This document shows, in pieces, positions 1 through 6,864 of a stretch of DNA of 17,501 nt (position 1 is its first letter; every line of letters begins with the position of its first letter). The translations under genes and the position numbers were made by a program. The DNA is from Burkholderiales bacterium (GTDB lineage Bacteria; Pseudomonadota; Gammaproteobacteria; Burkholderiales; Burkholderiaceae_D). Under the pieces are notes generated by a model. The model was not told where the DNA came from. It saw only the letters and a list, made by a program, of their open reading frames with translations, and ran no database searches. The stretch spans positions 1 through 17,501 of the forward strand of contig SYFN01000251.1 of the NCBI GenBank assembly GCA_005800405.1, in the 5' to 3' direction.

Positions 1-41
1 ATCTGATAACGTTCGGCTTGGCTGAGGTGTGTATAGGTCAT
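1..41 (-). CDS. IS30-family transposase, N-terminal fragment running off the left edge
   Basis: Reading leftwards from an ATG at 41-39, the minus strand encodes M-T-Y-T-H-L-S-Q-A-E-R-Y-Q before the window ends. This matches the usual opening of IS30-family transposases (Y-T-H-L-T-Q-E-E-R-Y-Q-I), which precedes their N-terminal helix-turn-helix. The family uses a DDE catalytic domain that would lie outside the window. The upstream bases contain AAGAAG, a weak ribosome-binding site. Only 13 complete codons are visible, so the call rests on a short but characteristic motif. Whether the element is intact cannot be judged. Confidence 0.8.
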   Translation of the reverse strand, partial: MTYTHLSQAERYQ

Positions 42-94
42 GTGCTTCTTCGACTGGCTGGTCAAAAGGCTTTGATACTAATGCACCTCAGCCA
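19..94. repeat. 11-bp inverted repeat near the IS30 end
   Basis: TGGCTGAGGTG at 19-29 is the exact reverse complement of CACCTCAGCCA at 84-94, with a 54-bp spacer. The left arm lies in the transposase codons for T-H-L-S-Q; the right arm lies near the presumed tip of the element. A transcript across the region could fold into a hairpin that hides the transposase start. The arms could also be coincidental or a subterminal binding site. Confidence 0.5.
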
Positions 95-113
95 TCCAAC
101 CCATTAATCAAAG
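42..113. mobile_element. Probable terminal region of the IS30-type element and its junction
   Basis: In IS30-family elements the transposase start lies a few tens of bases inside the terminal inverted repeat, so the element should end between about 70 and 113. I cannot fix the exact tip without the other end. The stretch holds no open frame of its own. The next gene begins at 114 with no proper start, as expected if the element inserted into or beside its 5' end. This placement is inference. Confidence 0.45.
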
Positions 114-371
114 TTGCACTTCGTCCTTGAATTCACCTTATATAAAGAGGGAAAAACAGACACTGACCAGGTCAAGATAGAAAACAACACAATAAAAATA
201 CAAGGGGTTCAGGAAGCGTTTGCCTGCGAAATACCCCAAACCTTGGGAAAGGTCACGTTAGAAGAATTGCGCAATGTGGTTTTTGGTGAAAAATGTTTTC
301 CACAATTTTCCAATACACGCGATGGGGGTCAGTTCGTTGCAGAACTCATGGACATCGTTGATAAAAAATGA
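114..371 (+). CDS. Small hypothetical protein, probably 5'-truncated
   Basis: An 85-codon frame opens right after an in-frame TAA at 105-107. The only early start is TTG at 114, without a ribosome-binding site; the first in-frame ATG lies close to the end. The product is soluble, mixed alpha/beta in character, and has two Cys residues. I do not recognise a family. The bases are clearly more A/T-rich than the downstream genes, which suggests horizontal acquisition. Its stop overlaps the next gene's ATG in an ATGA junction (368-371), typical of a translationally coupled pair, so the 3' end looks genuine. The missing start probably reflects IS30 insertion upstream. It could be a partner (adaptor or immunity protein) of the next gene, but that is inferred only from linkage. 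Confidence 0.5.
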   Translation: MHFVLEFTLYKEGKTDTDQVKIENNTIKIQGVQEAFACEIPQTLGKVTLEELRNVVFGEKCFPQFSNTRDGGQFVAELMDIVDKK

Positions 372-1348
372 GTCTGATGCAATCGACTGATCAGGGCATG
401 GCGCTTGTTTTTCGCTTTCCTTGAGCATACGGCCCCATAGGCCACGTCGCCCTCGGGTCACTGTGGCGCAATAATCAGGGACAGTTACAACTGGATATTT
501 CGCACCAGGAAAGTAAGGCACCCGGTGAGCGGTTCTCCTCGCGTACCGGACAAATAGGAAATTTCTCCTGGTACACCGGACAAATTTTTGACAACTTTGA
601 CACTCGTAAATTTTATCCGGGCAAAATTGCACCTGTGGTCGAGAATATGAAGCTATTTGGCCTGCCATCCGTCAATGTTTTTCCAGTACCAAACCCGGAA
701 GTACTGCGTCCGTATTTCCAGGCTTTTATGAAAATAGCACACTTCACCCCTTATGGCGCCACATTGGCTTGGGGTCCGACAATGCAGAATCCTGATGATT
801 GGGCTGTCAGAGCCGAAACTTGCTTTAACGTCTTCTACAAGACATGGTGCGTCATGAATGGCCAACGCGTGCATTGGGAGCCGACATTACCGAATATCTT
901 TATAAAGATTAAACCGTTGCTGGGCATACCAGCCGATGCGTTTACGAAGTTTAGCGTTCAAAAACCCGTTCCACGTGACGGCGTGCCTTTGGAAGAGGCA
1001 TGTCAACACGAAGGTAATGCCGTCCCTATCTTCGTAGAAATTGGCAAGGGATGGATTAACTTAGGGCCTGCCGATGTGAATAGCAAGATACCGTGGAACA
1101 GCTTCAAAACCAGCGTCGATAACGGAACAATCGGTGTGCCGTTACATGCAGGCGTATCCTCGTTCAAATTCACTAGTGAAACAACAAGCTTGCAAGGAAC
1201 GACGTTGAATGGCGAGCAAGTGATCAAAGACAAAGTCTACACGGCCGATGAGGCTCGCCAAATGCGTTACCAAAGCACGGGAAAGCCAAAACCCATTGAT
1301 TACGTGGCGCCCATTGACGTACCTGCAACCGGAGCAGCAAAGTTATAG
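368..1348 (+). pseudogene. Hypothetical protein, possible permuted papain-like (NlpC/P60-type) hydrolase, interrupted by in-frame TGA
   Basis: From ATG 368 the frame reads 18 codons (ending V-F-R-F-P), meets TGA at 422-424, then stays open to TAG 1346-1348, 326 codons in all. The segment after the TGA (A-Y-G-P-I-G-H-V-A-L-G-S-L-W, then N-F-S-W-Y-T-G-Q-I-F-D-N-F) reads as normal protein. It has no ATG, GTG or TTG before 635, so the true gene must start upstream of the TGA. G-H-V-A-L-G with His26, followed much later by A-E-T-C-F-N-V-F (Cys152), resembles the His-then-Cys order of permuted NlpC/P60 or LRAT-like hydrolases, which cut peptide or acyl bonds. This is a weak, unaligned guess. The TGA is most simply a nonsense mutation or sequencing error; residue 19 could have been Trp, Cys or Arg. 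Its 3' end overlaps the convergent gene by 6 bp. Confidence 0.6.
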
Positions 1349-2902
1349 CCCAGACTCGCCGGGTATGCGGTGCCGCTGCCGGAGAATATGGCTGGCAGCG
1401 GTAATGACGCTGAGCTTGTGCTCTGCGATTTTTTCGGACGCCAGCGGATTGTCGGCAAAGGTCGAAAAACCGCAGTCGGGTGTAAACAGCACTTGCGCTT
1501 TGCCAAAGAGCTGAATCGCGCGTTCGCCTTTGGTCAATATGTCATCCAGACTTTCGATGTGCGCATGTTTCTGATTACAGATACCCACACCTATACGCAC
1601 ATCGTCTGGAATCGCACGCAGAATTTCCATTTCGCCCGTGCGAGGTGTACACAATTCCAGCAACAGACTACCCACATGAAGACCAGAGAGCGTGTCGATC
1701 AGTGGCGTGTAATCGCCTGACAAAGCCGCACCTTCGTCGGGCGTCCAGTTGTCCCGGCACATGTGTACGGCGAGTCGCTCGCGCGGATAACCTGCGACCA
1801 CGGCGTTGATGAGCTCGCGCGCAAAACCCAGTTCAGCCGGTATCTCATTTTTTTCAGACAGCGCACCGCACATGAAACTGCGCTTGGACACCGACCCGGA
1901 AAACACCACTTCGGAGAGCACCGGCTCATCGAACTGTACCAATGCCACACCTGCCGCCAGCAGCGAAGCCAGTTCTTCACGCAGTACGCGCACCACATCA
2001 GTGGCCAGCGCTTCGCGGTCTTGGTACGCGCGATCGGAAATATATTCCAGCCACATCGTGCGTGTCAGAAGATATGGCCCCGGCAGCGCTACCTTGACCG
2101 GCTTGTCGGTCAAGGTTCTGACGAAATCCATTTCATGTACTGCCAAGGGCTTGCTGCGACCCAGAGGGCCGAACACGGCCGGATGTCTGACCTCAGCCGC
2201 TGGTACATCGAGTGCCCGCAGCTCACGCGCGAATTCTTCCGAATCATCGACTAACGGTAGCAGATCGGTCAATGGAATCAGCTGGCAGTTGTCGAGAATA
2301 CCGCCGACAAAACTGGCATAACTGTCGCGACGCTGCTCACCATCTGTCACCACGTCGACACCAGCGCGCAATTGCGCTGCAACGGACAGCCTGACCGCAT
2401 CATCGGCGGTTGCCTGAAAAGCCGCACTCTTGAGGCGACCCTCCAGGTGATCATGCATGGCTTGCAGCATCCAGCGCGGGCGCGGCCAACTACCGATGCC
2501 CATTACCGACAAGGGTGCAATCATCGGTGCGGCACTTGGCGCAGGCAAGTGCGTGGGGATAACCACCTTGACCGGCGCGTTCGCCAATATCGCGGCGGAT
2601 GCGTCCGATACCGACGCCGCGGCAGTCGAGCTCACACGTTCGGAGAATTTGCCTTTGGCGACCAGAAAGCTGCGCTGCCGGTCCTGCTTGGTCCATGAGA
2701 GCAGTTTATTACCCGTCAGACGGCACCACGCAGGCAGATCTTCCTCCACCGAAATTTCGGACGAACGTATCTACAGCAAACCACCTTTGGGCAGTGGATC
2801 GATGTGCTTGCGAATCAATAGCAACAGGCCATTGCCGGAATCGAGATCAGCGCCGTCAAAACTGACGTCGGGCTGGTGAAGATGGGTTTGAATTGCTTGC
2901 AT
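1343..2902 (-). pseudogene. TusA-like domain fused to cobalamin-independent methionine synthase (MetE C-terminal) domain, in-frame TAG
   Basis: From ATG 2902 to TAA 1345-1343 there are 519 codons. Residues 1-70 resemble TusA sulfur-carrier proteins: L-L-L-L-I-R-K, K-G-G-L-L, then E-E-D-L-P-A-W-C-R-L-T-G-N. Ser22 sits where TusA has its active Cys, and the CPxP motif is absent. Residues from about 130 form a MetE-type barrel with G-I-G-S-W-P-R-P. The zinc/homocysteine ligands of the MetE family appear intact: H380-x-C382 in V-H-M-C-R-D-N-W, E416 in L-L-L-E-L-C-T, and C477 in F-T-P-D-C-G. Such enzymes move a methyl group from a folate or related donor to a thiol. A TAG at 2773-2771 (codon 44) falls between G-G-L-L and I-R-S-S-E-I, where related sequences would have Glu or Gln. 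If it is real, only a GTG restart at 2749 would leave the barrel. No Shine-Dalgarno is seen before ATG 2902. Last gene of a dsrE/tusA cluster. Confidence 0.75.
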
Positions 2903-2995
2903 GTGGAGGACTTTGAGAACGGATCAGCTGTGTCGTCAGGTCCGTGGCAAAGCGCCGCAGTGTGTCCGGCACCCTGACGATACAGGCTCTGGCAA

Positions 2996-3358
2996 TTAAT
3001 AACTCAGGCTGGGGCAGCCTTCGGCCATGAATTTGACCAGCTTGGCGCCACCGACGATCAGCGCGCCATCGATCAGATTGCTTTCATCCAGCTTGCGCTT
3101 CTTGAAGCAGGGTGAGCAGACAAAAATCTTTCCGCCCGCTTCGATAAAGCTGTTCATCAAGTCTTTGAGCGGCGCGAACCCTTCTTCGTGAATGCCCTCG
3201 GCAACACCCTTTTGCGATAGACGTACCGCCTCAATGGATAGAAATACCAGTGTGTCCTTGTCCGAAGCCACCGCTGCATTGGCAACCACGAACGCGACGG
3301 TGGCACGATCAGTATTATCGGTACTGCAGGTGAGATTGGTACAGAATTTACCCGCCAT
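2996..3358 (-). CDS. DsrE/DsrF-like (YchN-fold) sulfur-relay family protein
   Basis: A 120-residue single-domain protein. It has the family's T-x-x-T-D-R-A-T start, a P-L-K-D-L-M-N-S-F-I-E-A-G-G-K centre, and a C81-S-P-C84 pair at the position where many DsrE-like proteins have a reactive Cys (V-C-x-P-C). C115 lies near the C terminus. Family members bind or pass protein-bound persulfide sulfur, often with TusA. Here a TusA-like gene lies 35 bp upstream and a TusA-MetE fusion 93 bp downstream on the same strand, so a shared sulfur-transfer role is likely. ATG 3358 is preceded by AAAGGAGA, a strong ribosome-binding site. The exact substrate cannot be told from sequence. Confidence 0.85.
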   Translation of the reverse strand: MAGKFCTNLTCSTDNTDRATVAFVVANAAVASDKDTLVFLSIEAVRLSQKGVAEGIHEEGFAPLKDLMNSFIEAGGKIFVCSPCFKKRKLDESNLIDGALIVGGAKLVKFMAEGCPSLSY

Positions 3359-3393
3359 GCTGTTTCTCCTTTGAGTTTGAATCGTTAATTAAG

Positions 3394-3621
3394 TTATTTT
3401 TTCCTGCCGCGTAACCAGTAAGTCTTGCTGACCAGATCAACGGCAAGCAATACGTCGCCTGTCATATTGCAGAATGCTTGCAAGTCAACTGCAGCACTGG
3501 TATCCAGCGCAACCAGCCTGAGAACCTGGCCTGGATGCGCGCGCAATCGCTTGCGAAAATCCAGCACCAGTTCACCACAGCCTAGCTCGCCCGCATCCCA
3601 TTCGTGATTGTGTTCGATCAT
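3394..3621 (-). CDS. TusA-family sulfur carrier-like protein
   Basis: A 75-residue protein with the compact TusA layout: W-D-A-G-E-L-G-C15-G-E-L-V at the active-site loop, then F-R-K-R-L, A-L-D-T-S-A-A-V-D-L and F-C51-N-M-T-G-D. The Cys aligned with the TusA persulfide Cys is present, but the usual C-P-x-P is C-G-E-L here, so it is a divergent subfamily. TusA proteins carry sulfur as a Cys-persulfide in the cytoplasm, for tRNA thiolation or sulfur oxidation. It heads the tusA-like/dsrE/tusA-metE cluster, which favours a dedicated sulfur-transfer route over tRNA modification. The start at 3621 has little ribosome-binding signal. Confidence 0.8.
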   Translation of the reverse strand: MIEHNHEWDAGELGCGELVLDFRKRLRAHPGQVLRLVALDTSAAVDLQAFCNMTGDVLLAVDLVSKTYWLRGRKK

Positions 3622-3857
3622 GATTTTTCAGAAATTCCGGCGCCATTGTATACGCCAGCGTGGTACTGATCTTCAGACGAATCCATGCAAGAGGTCGACT
3701 CAGGTATCGCGTCATGATCTCTGCATATCCAATTCGAGAGATTCAGAGTGCTATGATCGGCTCCCGCCACGAAAGTGCGACTCGTTTGATTGCGGCTCTG
3801 CGTTTGCCAACTCGGAGGCTCCAAGAGCCTCGAACCATCTTTTTTATCCGTACTCGA
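3622..3857. promoter_or_regulatory. Divergent intergenic region between tusA-like and yaeQ
   Basis: This 236-bp stretch separates two genes read outward, so it must hold promoters for both. The yaeQ frame stays open to 3660, but the YaeQ family start M-A-L-K is at 3858, so the extra codons are probably untranslated. TATGAT at 3752-3757 is a possible -10 for yaeQ, but no good -35 accompanies it. No repeat or clear operator was seen. Confidence 0.4.
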
Positions 3858-4406
3858 ATGGCCCTGAAATCCACCATCTACAAAGCTAGCCTGCAGATAG
3901 CCAATATGGACAGCCATTACTACGCTGATCATCAGCTCAGTATTGCCTGCCATCCGTCAGAGACCCTGCAAAGGATGATGATTCGGATACTGGTTTTTGC
4001 GTTGAATGCCCATGAATCGCTGGAATTCGGCAAAGGTATTTCGGATAGCGATGAGCCCGATCTGTGGCAAAAAGATCTGACCGGCTTGATAGAACAATGG
4101 ATAGAGGTCGGACAGCCCGACGAGCGCCGTATCCTGAAAGCCTGCGGCAAGTCATCGCGAGTGCGGGTCTACCTGTATGCCAGCACGGGACCCATCTGGT
4201 GGAAACAAACGCAATCCAAAGTCTCCCGCGCTGGCAATCTTCAGGTCTTTCAGATTGACCCCGAGGTCGCCAAAGCACTGGAGCCACTGTGCCAGCGGAC
4301 CGTGCAATTGCAAGTGACGATTCAGGATGGCGAGATTTGGGTGAGAGATGCGGCGGACTCGGTTCGAGTGGTCGTCGAGCAGATCTGTGGCGACTCGAAC
4401 CGCTAG
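3858..4406 (+). CDS. yaeQ: YaeQ family protein
   Basis: A 182-residue protein, the usual YaeQ length. The start M-A-L-K-S-T-I-Y-K-A and the blocks H-P-S-E-T-L-Q-R-M-M-I-R, L-E-F-G-K-G-I-S, D-E-P-D-L-W-Q-K-D-L-T-G and W-I-E-V-G-Q-P-D-E are family hallmarks. YaeQ has a PD-(D/E)XK nuclease-like fold; the D-E-P-D-L-W region and W-I-E-V-G-Q fit its acidic core. The cellular role is not firmly established; the E. coli protein was once linked to suppression of rfaH loss. ATG 3858 was chosen over the upstream open frame because the family begins there. No strong ribosome-binding site is visible. It has no evident functional tie to its neighbours and looks like a core gene next to an accessory block. 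Confidence 0.92.
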   Translation: MALKSTIYKASLQIANMDSHYYADHQLSIACHPSETLQRMMIRILVFALNAHESLEFGKGISDSDEPDLWQKDLTGLIEQWIEVGQPDERRILKACGKSSRVRVYLYASTGPIWWKQTQSKVSRAGNLQVFQIDPEVAKALEPLCQRTVQLQVTIQDGEIWVRDAADSVRVVVEQICGDSNR

Positions 4407-4409
4407 CCT

Positions 4410-4434
4410 TGCTCCCCCTGGTGGGCGCGGAGCA
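4410..4434. terminator. Weak hairpin just after yaeQ
   Basis: TGCTCC at 4410-4415 pairs with GGAGCA at 4429-4434 around a 13-base loop, 4 bp after the yaeQ stop. No U-run follows, so this is at best a weak terminator or a 3'-end-stabilising hairpin. The rest of the region to 4500 holds no gene. Confidence 0.3.
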
Positions 4435-4551
4435 CGCCATGCAGCAACCCGCCGGTCGCCAACGGAGCACAGTTCAGAGATTGGTCGAATAGTGAGCACC
4501 TTGTTATCGAATTAAAAACGTAATATCCAAATTCGATACCGGAAATAAGTA

Positions 4552-4563
4552 ATACTTTAGTAT
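4552..4563. promoter_or_regulatory. Operator-like inverted repeat ATACTTTAGTAT, copy 1
   Basis: A perfect 5-2-5 inverted repeat, ATACT-TT-AGTAT, in an AT-rich island 10 bp before the first gene of the three-gene envelope module. The same repeat on the opposite strand precedes tssB, and a one-mismatch copy precedes the coiled-coil gene at 9756. Its presence only in these upstream regions suggests a protein-binding site for a common regulator. It overlaps the possible -10 at 4561-4566, so binding here could block transcription. Confidence 0.6.
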
Positions 4564-4566
4564 ACT
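4561..4566 (+). promoter_or_regulatory. Candidate -10 box TATACT, possible leaderless promoter
   Basis: TATACT is one base from the TATAAT consensus and ends 7 bases before the ATG at 4574, so transcription would begin about at the A of the start codon. No Shine-Dalgarno lies before that ATG (the bases are CTGTCCCCC), which fits a leaderless mRNA. No recognisable -35 stands at the right distance, so an activator may be needed. Confidence 0.4.
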
Positions 4567-4573
4567 GTCCCCC

Positions 4574-5455
4574 ATGCCAAGCTTGATACGTCCGGCGGAC
4601 TGGGAGCACTTTTCCATCGTTCGCGAATCCTTGTCTCTCGACCGCCTTCATGTGGCCATGGTGGGGCGCGACCGTGGTCAGCTGCTGGACTATGCAGCAG
4701 CGCTGGCGGTCGCGCTGTCCGAACAAGATGGCTGGCATGTCGAAAAGTATGAGCCGGATCGGCTTGAGACCCTGATCGTCGATCTGATGCTCAATCGCTT
4801 CGACGCGGCTCTGCAGACCGTTTCTGGTCACCGCGCTTTGCCCACCCGTCGTCCTCCCGGATGCGTGCTGTTCATCCCGGAAGCGCAGGCTGTACCCCGC
4901 GCCGCTTTCCAGCAGTTGATCAAACTCGCGACTGGCATGCGCGACCACCGGCTTCGGCTGGTTGCGCTTTTTCCCGGCAGCAGCCAGGTCTGCAGAGAGC
5001 GCATGGCCTGGATGGGTGAGCAAGTGGCCCGGTGGGATCTGGATGATGATGCCGGCGGTACCAGTGTTGCGTCCTTGTTCGCGGGCGTGGGTGCGTCGTC
5101 CCGCGCGCCACCCCCCCCTGGCAAGTACTACCGAAGCCCGAGACGATCTCTGGCAAGGGCCACGGTTACGGTTGCGATGGTGTTGGCGCTGGGTGTGCTG
5201 ACCACGATGTGGCCCGTCATTTCGGATTTCTCTTTCAACCAGCCAATGCGCGTGCAAACCCCTGCGCCAGACAAGCCCGCGACGACAATTGCAGGCACCT
5301 TAGGACCGGACACCCTGCCCATCAGCGCCCCACCTGAGCGCGACAAAGGCAATGACGCCGACCTTGAGGCCGACCCCACCGACCACCAGCACACCGCACA
5401 CAGCACCAGCAGCGACAACAACAGCGTTGGCAAGACTGAGGCGGGTGGGCCATGA
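4574..5455 (+). CDS. Bitopic membrane protein with degenerate ExeA/DamX-like ATPase domain
   Basis: 293 residues in three parts. Residues about 24-160 resemble the AAA-type domain of ExeA/GspA/DamX proteins, with both nucleotide motifs worn down: H-V-A-M-V-G-R-D-R-G-Q-L has no G-K-T, and V-L-F-I-P-E-A-Q replaces the usual D-E-A-Q. It probably binds no ATP and acts as a scaffold. One hydrophobic helix (about 195-216) follows a basic stretch (R-S-P-R-R-S-L-A-R), giving a cytoplasmic N terminus. The last 75 residues are Pro/Thr/Asp-rich, probably disordered and periplasmic. There is no SPOR domain, unlike DamX. Its stop overlaps the next ATG (ATGA, 5452-5455). The upstream operator-like repeat links it to the T6SS genes. 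The exact role is unknown. Confidence 0.75.
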   Translation: MPSLIRPADWEHFSIVRESLSLDRLHVAMVGRDRGQLLDYAAALAVALSEQDGWHVEKYEPDRLETLIVDLMLNRFDAALQTVSGHRALPTRRPPGCVLFIPEAQAVPRAAFQQLIKLATGMRDHRLRLVALFPGSSQVCRERMAWMGEQVARWDLDDDAGGTSVASLFAGVGASSRAPPPPGKYYRSPRRSLARATVTVAMVLALGVLTTMWPVISDFSFNQPMRVQTPAPDKPATTIAGTLGPDTLPISAPPERDKGNDADLEADPTDHQHTAHSTSSDNNSVGKTEAGGP

Positions 5456-6864
5456 AATTCGATAACGCCTCGGTGCTGTTCTTTTTGCTCGCCAGCGGCG
5501 CCTTACTTGCGCTGGAACTGCTGCGCCACCGAGCGCGACCCTGGGAACCCGGCGATCGCCATGCAGGGCTTGCCGCGCTGGCAATGCTCATTCATCCATT
5601 TGCCTGGTGGATTGCAGACAGCTTGGCGCTCAAAGGTGACCTGACCGCATTTTTCGCTTTTGACTTGATCGCCGCCTGCGCTATCGCTACTGCCATTGCG
5701 GTCGACGTACCGGTGGGTAAACGCGTTACAACCATCGCTATCCTCGGCACGTTAGCCGCAGTCGCGCTGGCGACAGGTGCGCTGCAGTTGCCGCTGCAAG
5801 GCATCGGTATCACCGCGCCATTGATGGCCTCAGTCGTGCTCTGCACGATCTTTATCGGTACCGCAGCCGAGTGCGCCCGGAACGCACGACTGCACTCGAT
5901 TGCACAAGGTCCGGTGTCGTTGCTGGCGCTGTTATCCAGCTTGGCCGCAGCACTACAACTGCTGACGGGAATGTTATCCATGACCGCGCAAGCCAATGAC
6001 GTGTATGGCGCCCCGCTGCTGGCCGCGACCGGCGTCGCCTGGCTATTGATCAAGCTGCTGCTGTTCATCGCGCTGCTGAAGCTATCGTCCGCAAGACACG
6101 CAGAACTATCCGATCGCGTGTCGCGCCAGCTGGTGGCCAAGGCAAATGCAGCGACCAACGATCTTCTCGTTGTCACGCAAGCGTTTTACCAACTCCCTGG
6201 CAATGCGATGGTGACCGATGACGGTGGGCGTATTCTGTTTGCCACTGCGCAGGCACGACGCCTGCTCGCGTATCCGGAGACGAAAGATTGTGTACTCGAG
6301 GATCTGTTCCTCGCAGTACAACCCAGTGGACATCAGCTGGTGCGTGCTCTTTTTGAAAAACCGGATCATCAGGCAGAATTAATGCAAATCCGAATGACGC
6401 GCGTGGAGTGTGGTGGACAAGGCTATCACCTGCTGCAGCTAGAAGCTCTGGCATTCGATTACGGGATGCTGCGCGGTCTTCTGGTTGATTCGCGCAATGA
6501 CGCCCCGCACGAAGCCACCGGATTGCTGGATCATCATTTTGCTATCGCAGCAATGGCCGATGGCTGGTTCCGTTTGCTGGACCCGATCGATCGCTACGCA
6601 GCCTCGGGCGTGTTCTGGGACAAGCTGCGCATACTCTCCGGCAGTGACAGCGAAATCGCCCATCTTGAAAACAGCATTACCAGTGTCAGTGAGGCGCAAG
6701 GCTGGCTGCGCTTGCGCACTGGCGGGGGTTTATCGGTAACGCTTCGGAAACTTCAGACACCCGACTACAAATTGTTTTATCGGGTACAAATGACGCTGGT
6801 AGATGATGTGCTTCAGGCCAGCGCAAATGCCCCCTGCACTGATAACAGAGAGTCTCTGCGATGA
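5452..6864 (+). CDS. Seven-helix membrane protein with PAS-like sensor domain, no kinase
   Basis: 470 residues. The first half has about seven hydrophobic helices (about 6-24, 37-59, 63-84, 91-111, 118-138, 151-173, 186-212), like 7TM sensor modules. A basic linker leads to a PAS-like region about 243-332 (P-G-N-A-M-V-T-D-D-G-G-R-I-L-F-A-T), which would be cytoplasmic. Residues about 355-455 form another soluble, possibly PAS-like domain (G-L-L-D-H-H-F-A-I-A-A-M-A-D-G-W-F). There is no histidine kinase, GGDEF or EAL domain, so any signal must pass through protein contact. Both ends overlap the neighbouring genes by ATGA, so the three products are probably made in fixed proportion and may form one complex. 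The ligand is unknown. Confidence 0.75.
   Translation: MKFDNASVLFFLLASGALLALELLRHRARPWEPGDRHAGLAALAMLIHPFAWWIADSLALKGDLTAFFAFDLIAACAIATAIAVDVPVGKRVTTIAILGTLAAVALATGALQLPLQGIGITAPLMASVVLCTIFIGTAAECARNARLHSIAQGPVSLLALLSSLAAALQLLTGMLSMTAQANDVYGAPLLAATGVAWLLIKLLLFIALLKLSSARHAELSDRVSRQLVAKANAATNDLLVVTQAFYQLPGNAMVTDDGGRILFATAQARRLLAYPETKDCVLEDLFLAVQPSGHQLVRALFEKPDHQAELMQIRMTRVECGGQGYHLLQLEALAFDYGMLRGLLVDSRNDAPHEATGLLDHHFAIAAMADGWFRLLDPIDRYAASGVFWDKLRILSGSDSEIAHLENSITSVSEAQGWLRLRTGGGLSVTLRKLQTPDYKLFYRVQMTLVDDVLQASANAPCTDNRESLR

Noticed and set aside
11..100. Integron attC-like site, from GTTCGGC and ATCCAAC flanking an inverted repeat
   Set aside because: The core sites are in the wrong order and orientation for attC, and the IS30 transposase start explains the left half.
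422..467. Selenocysteine insertion at the TGA
   Set aside because: The downstream hairpin is short, has internal mismatches and no typical SECIS loop; a mutation is simpler. Kept only as a check.
546..585. Direct repeat CCGGACAAAT (546-555 and 576-585), looking like an IS21-type end
   Set aside because: The repeats are exactly ten codons apart in a coherent reading frame (both encode T-G-Q-I), so internal protein repetition explains them.
258..668. 136-codon minus-strand open frame
   Set aside because: It runs antisense to the 368-1348 gene, has no recognisable motif, and the plus strand codes more convincingly.
2747..2749. GTG 2749 as the true start of the MetE-like protein
   Set aside because: It would begin within a TusA-like domain whose first half is readable upstream, interrupted only by the TAG.
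3660..3857. Upstream extension of yaeQ
   Set aside because: The YaeQ family starts with M-A-L-K at 3858; the extra residues are Arg-rich and unlike any domain.
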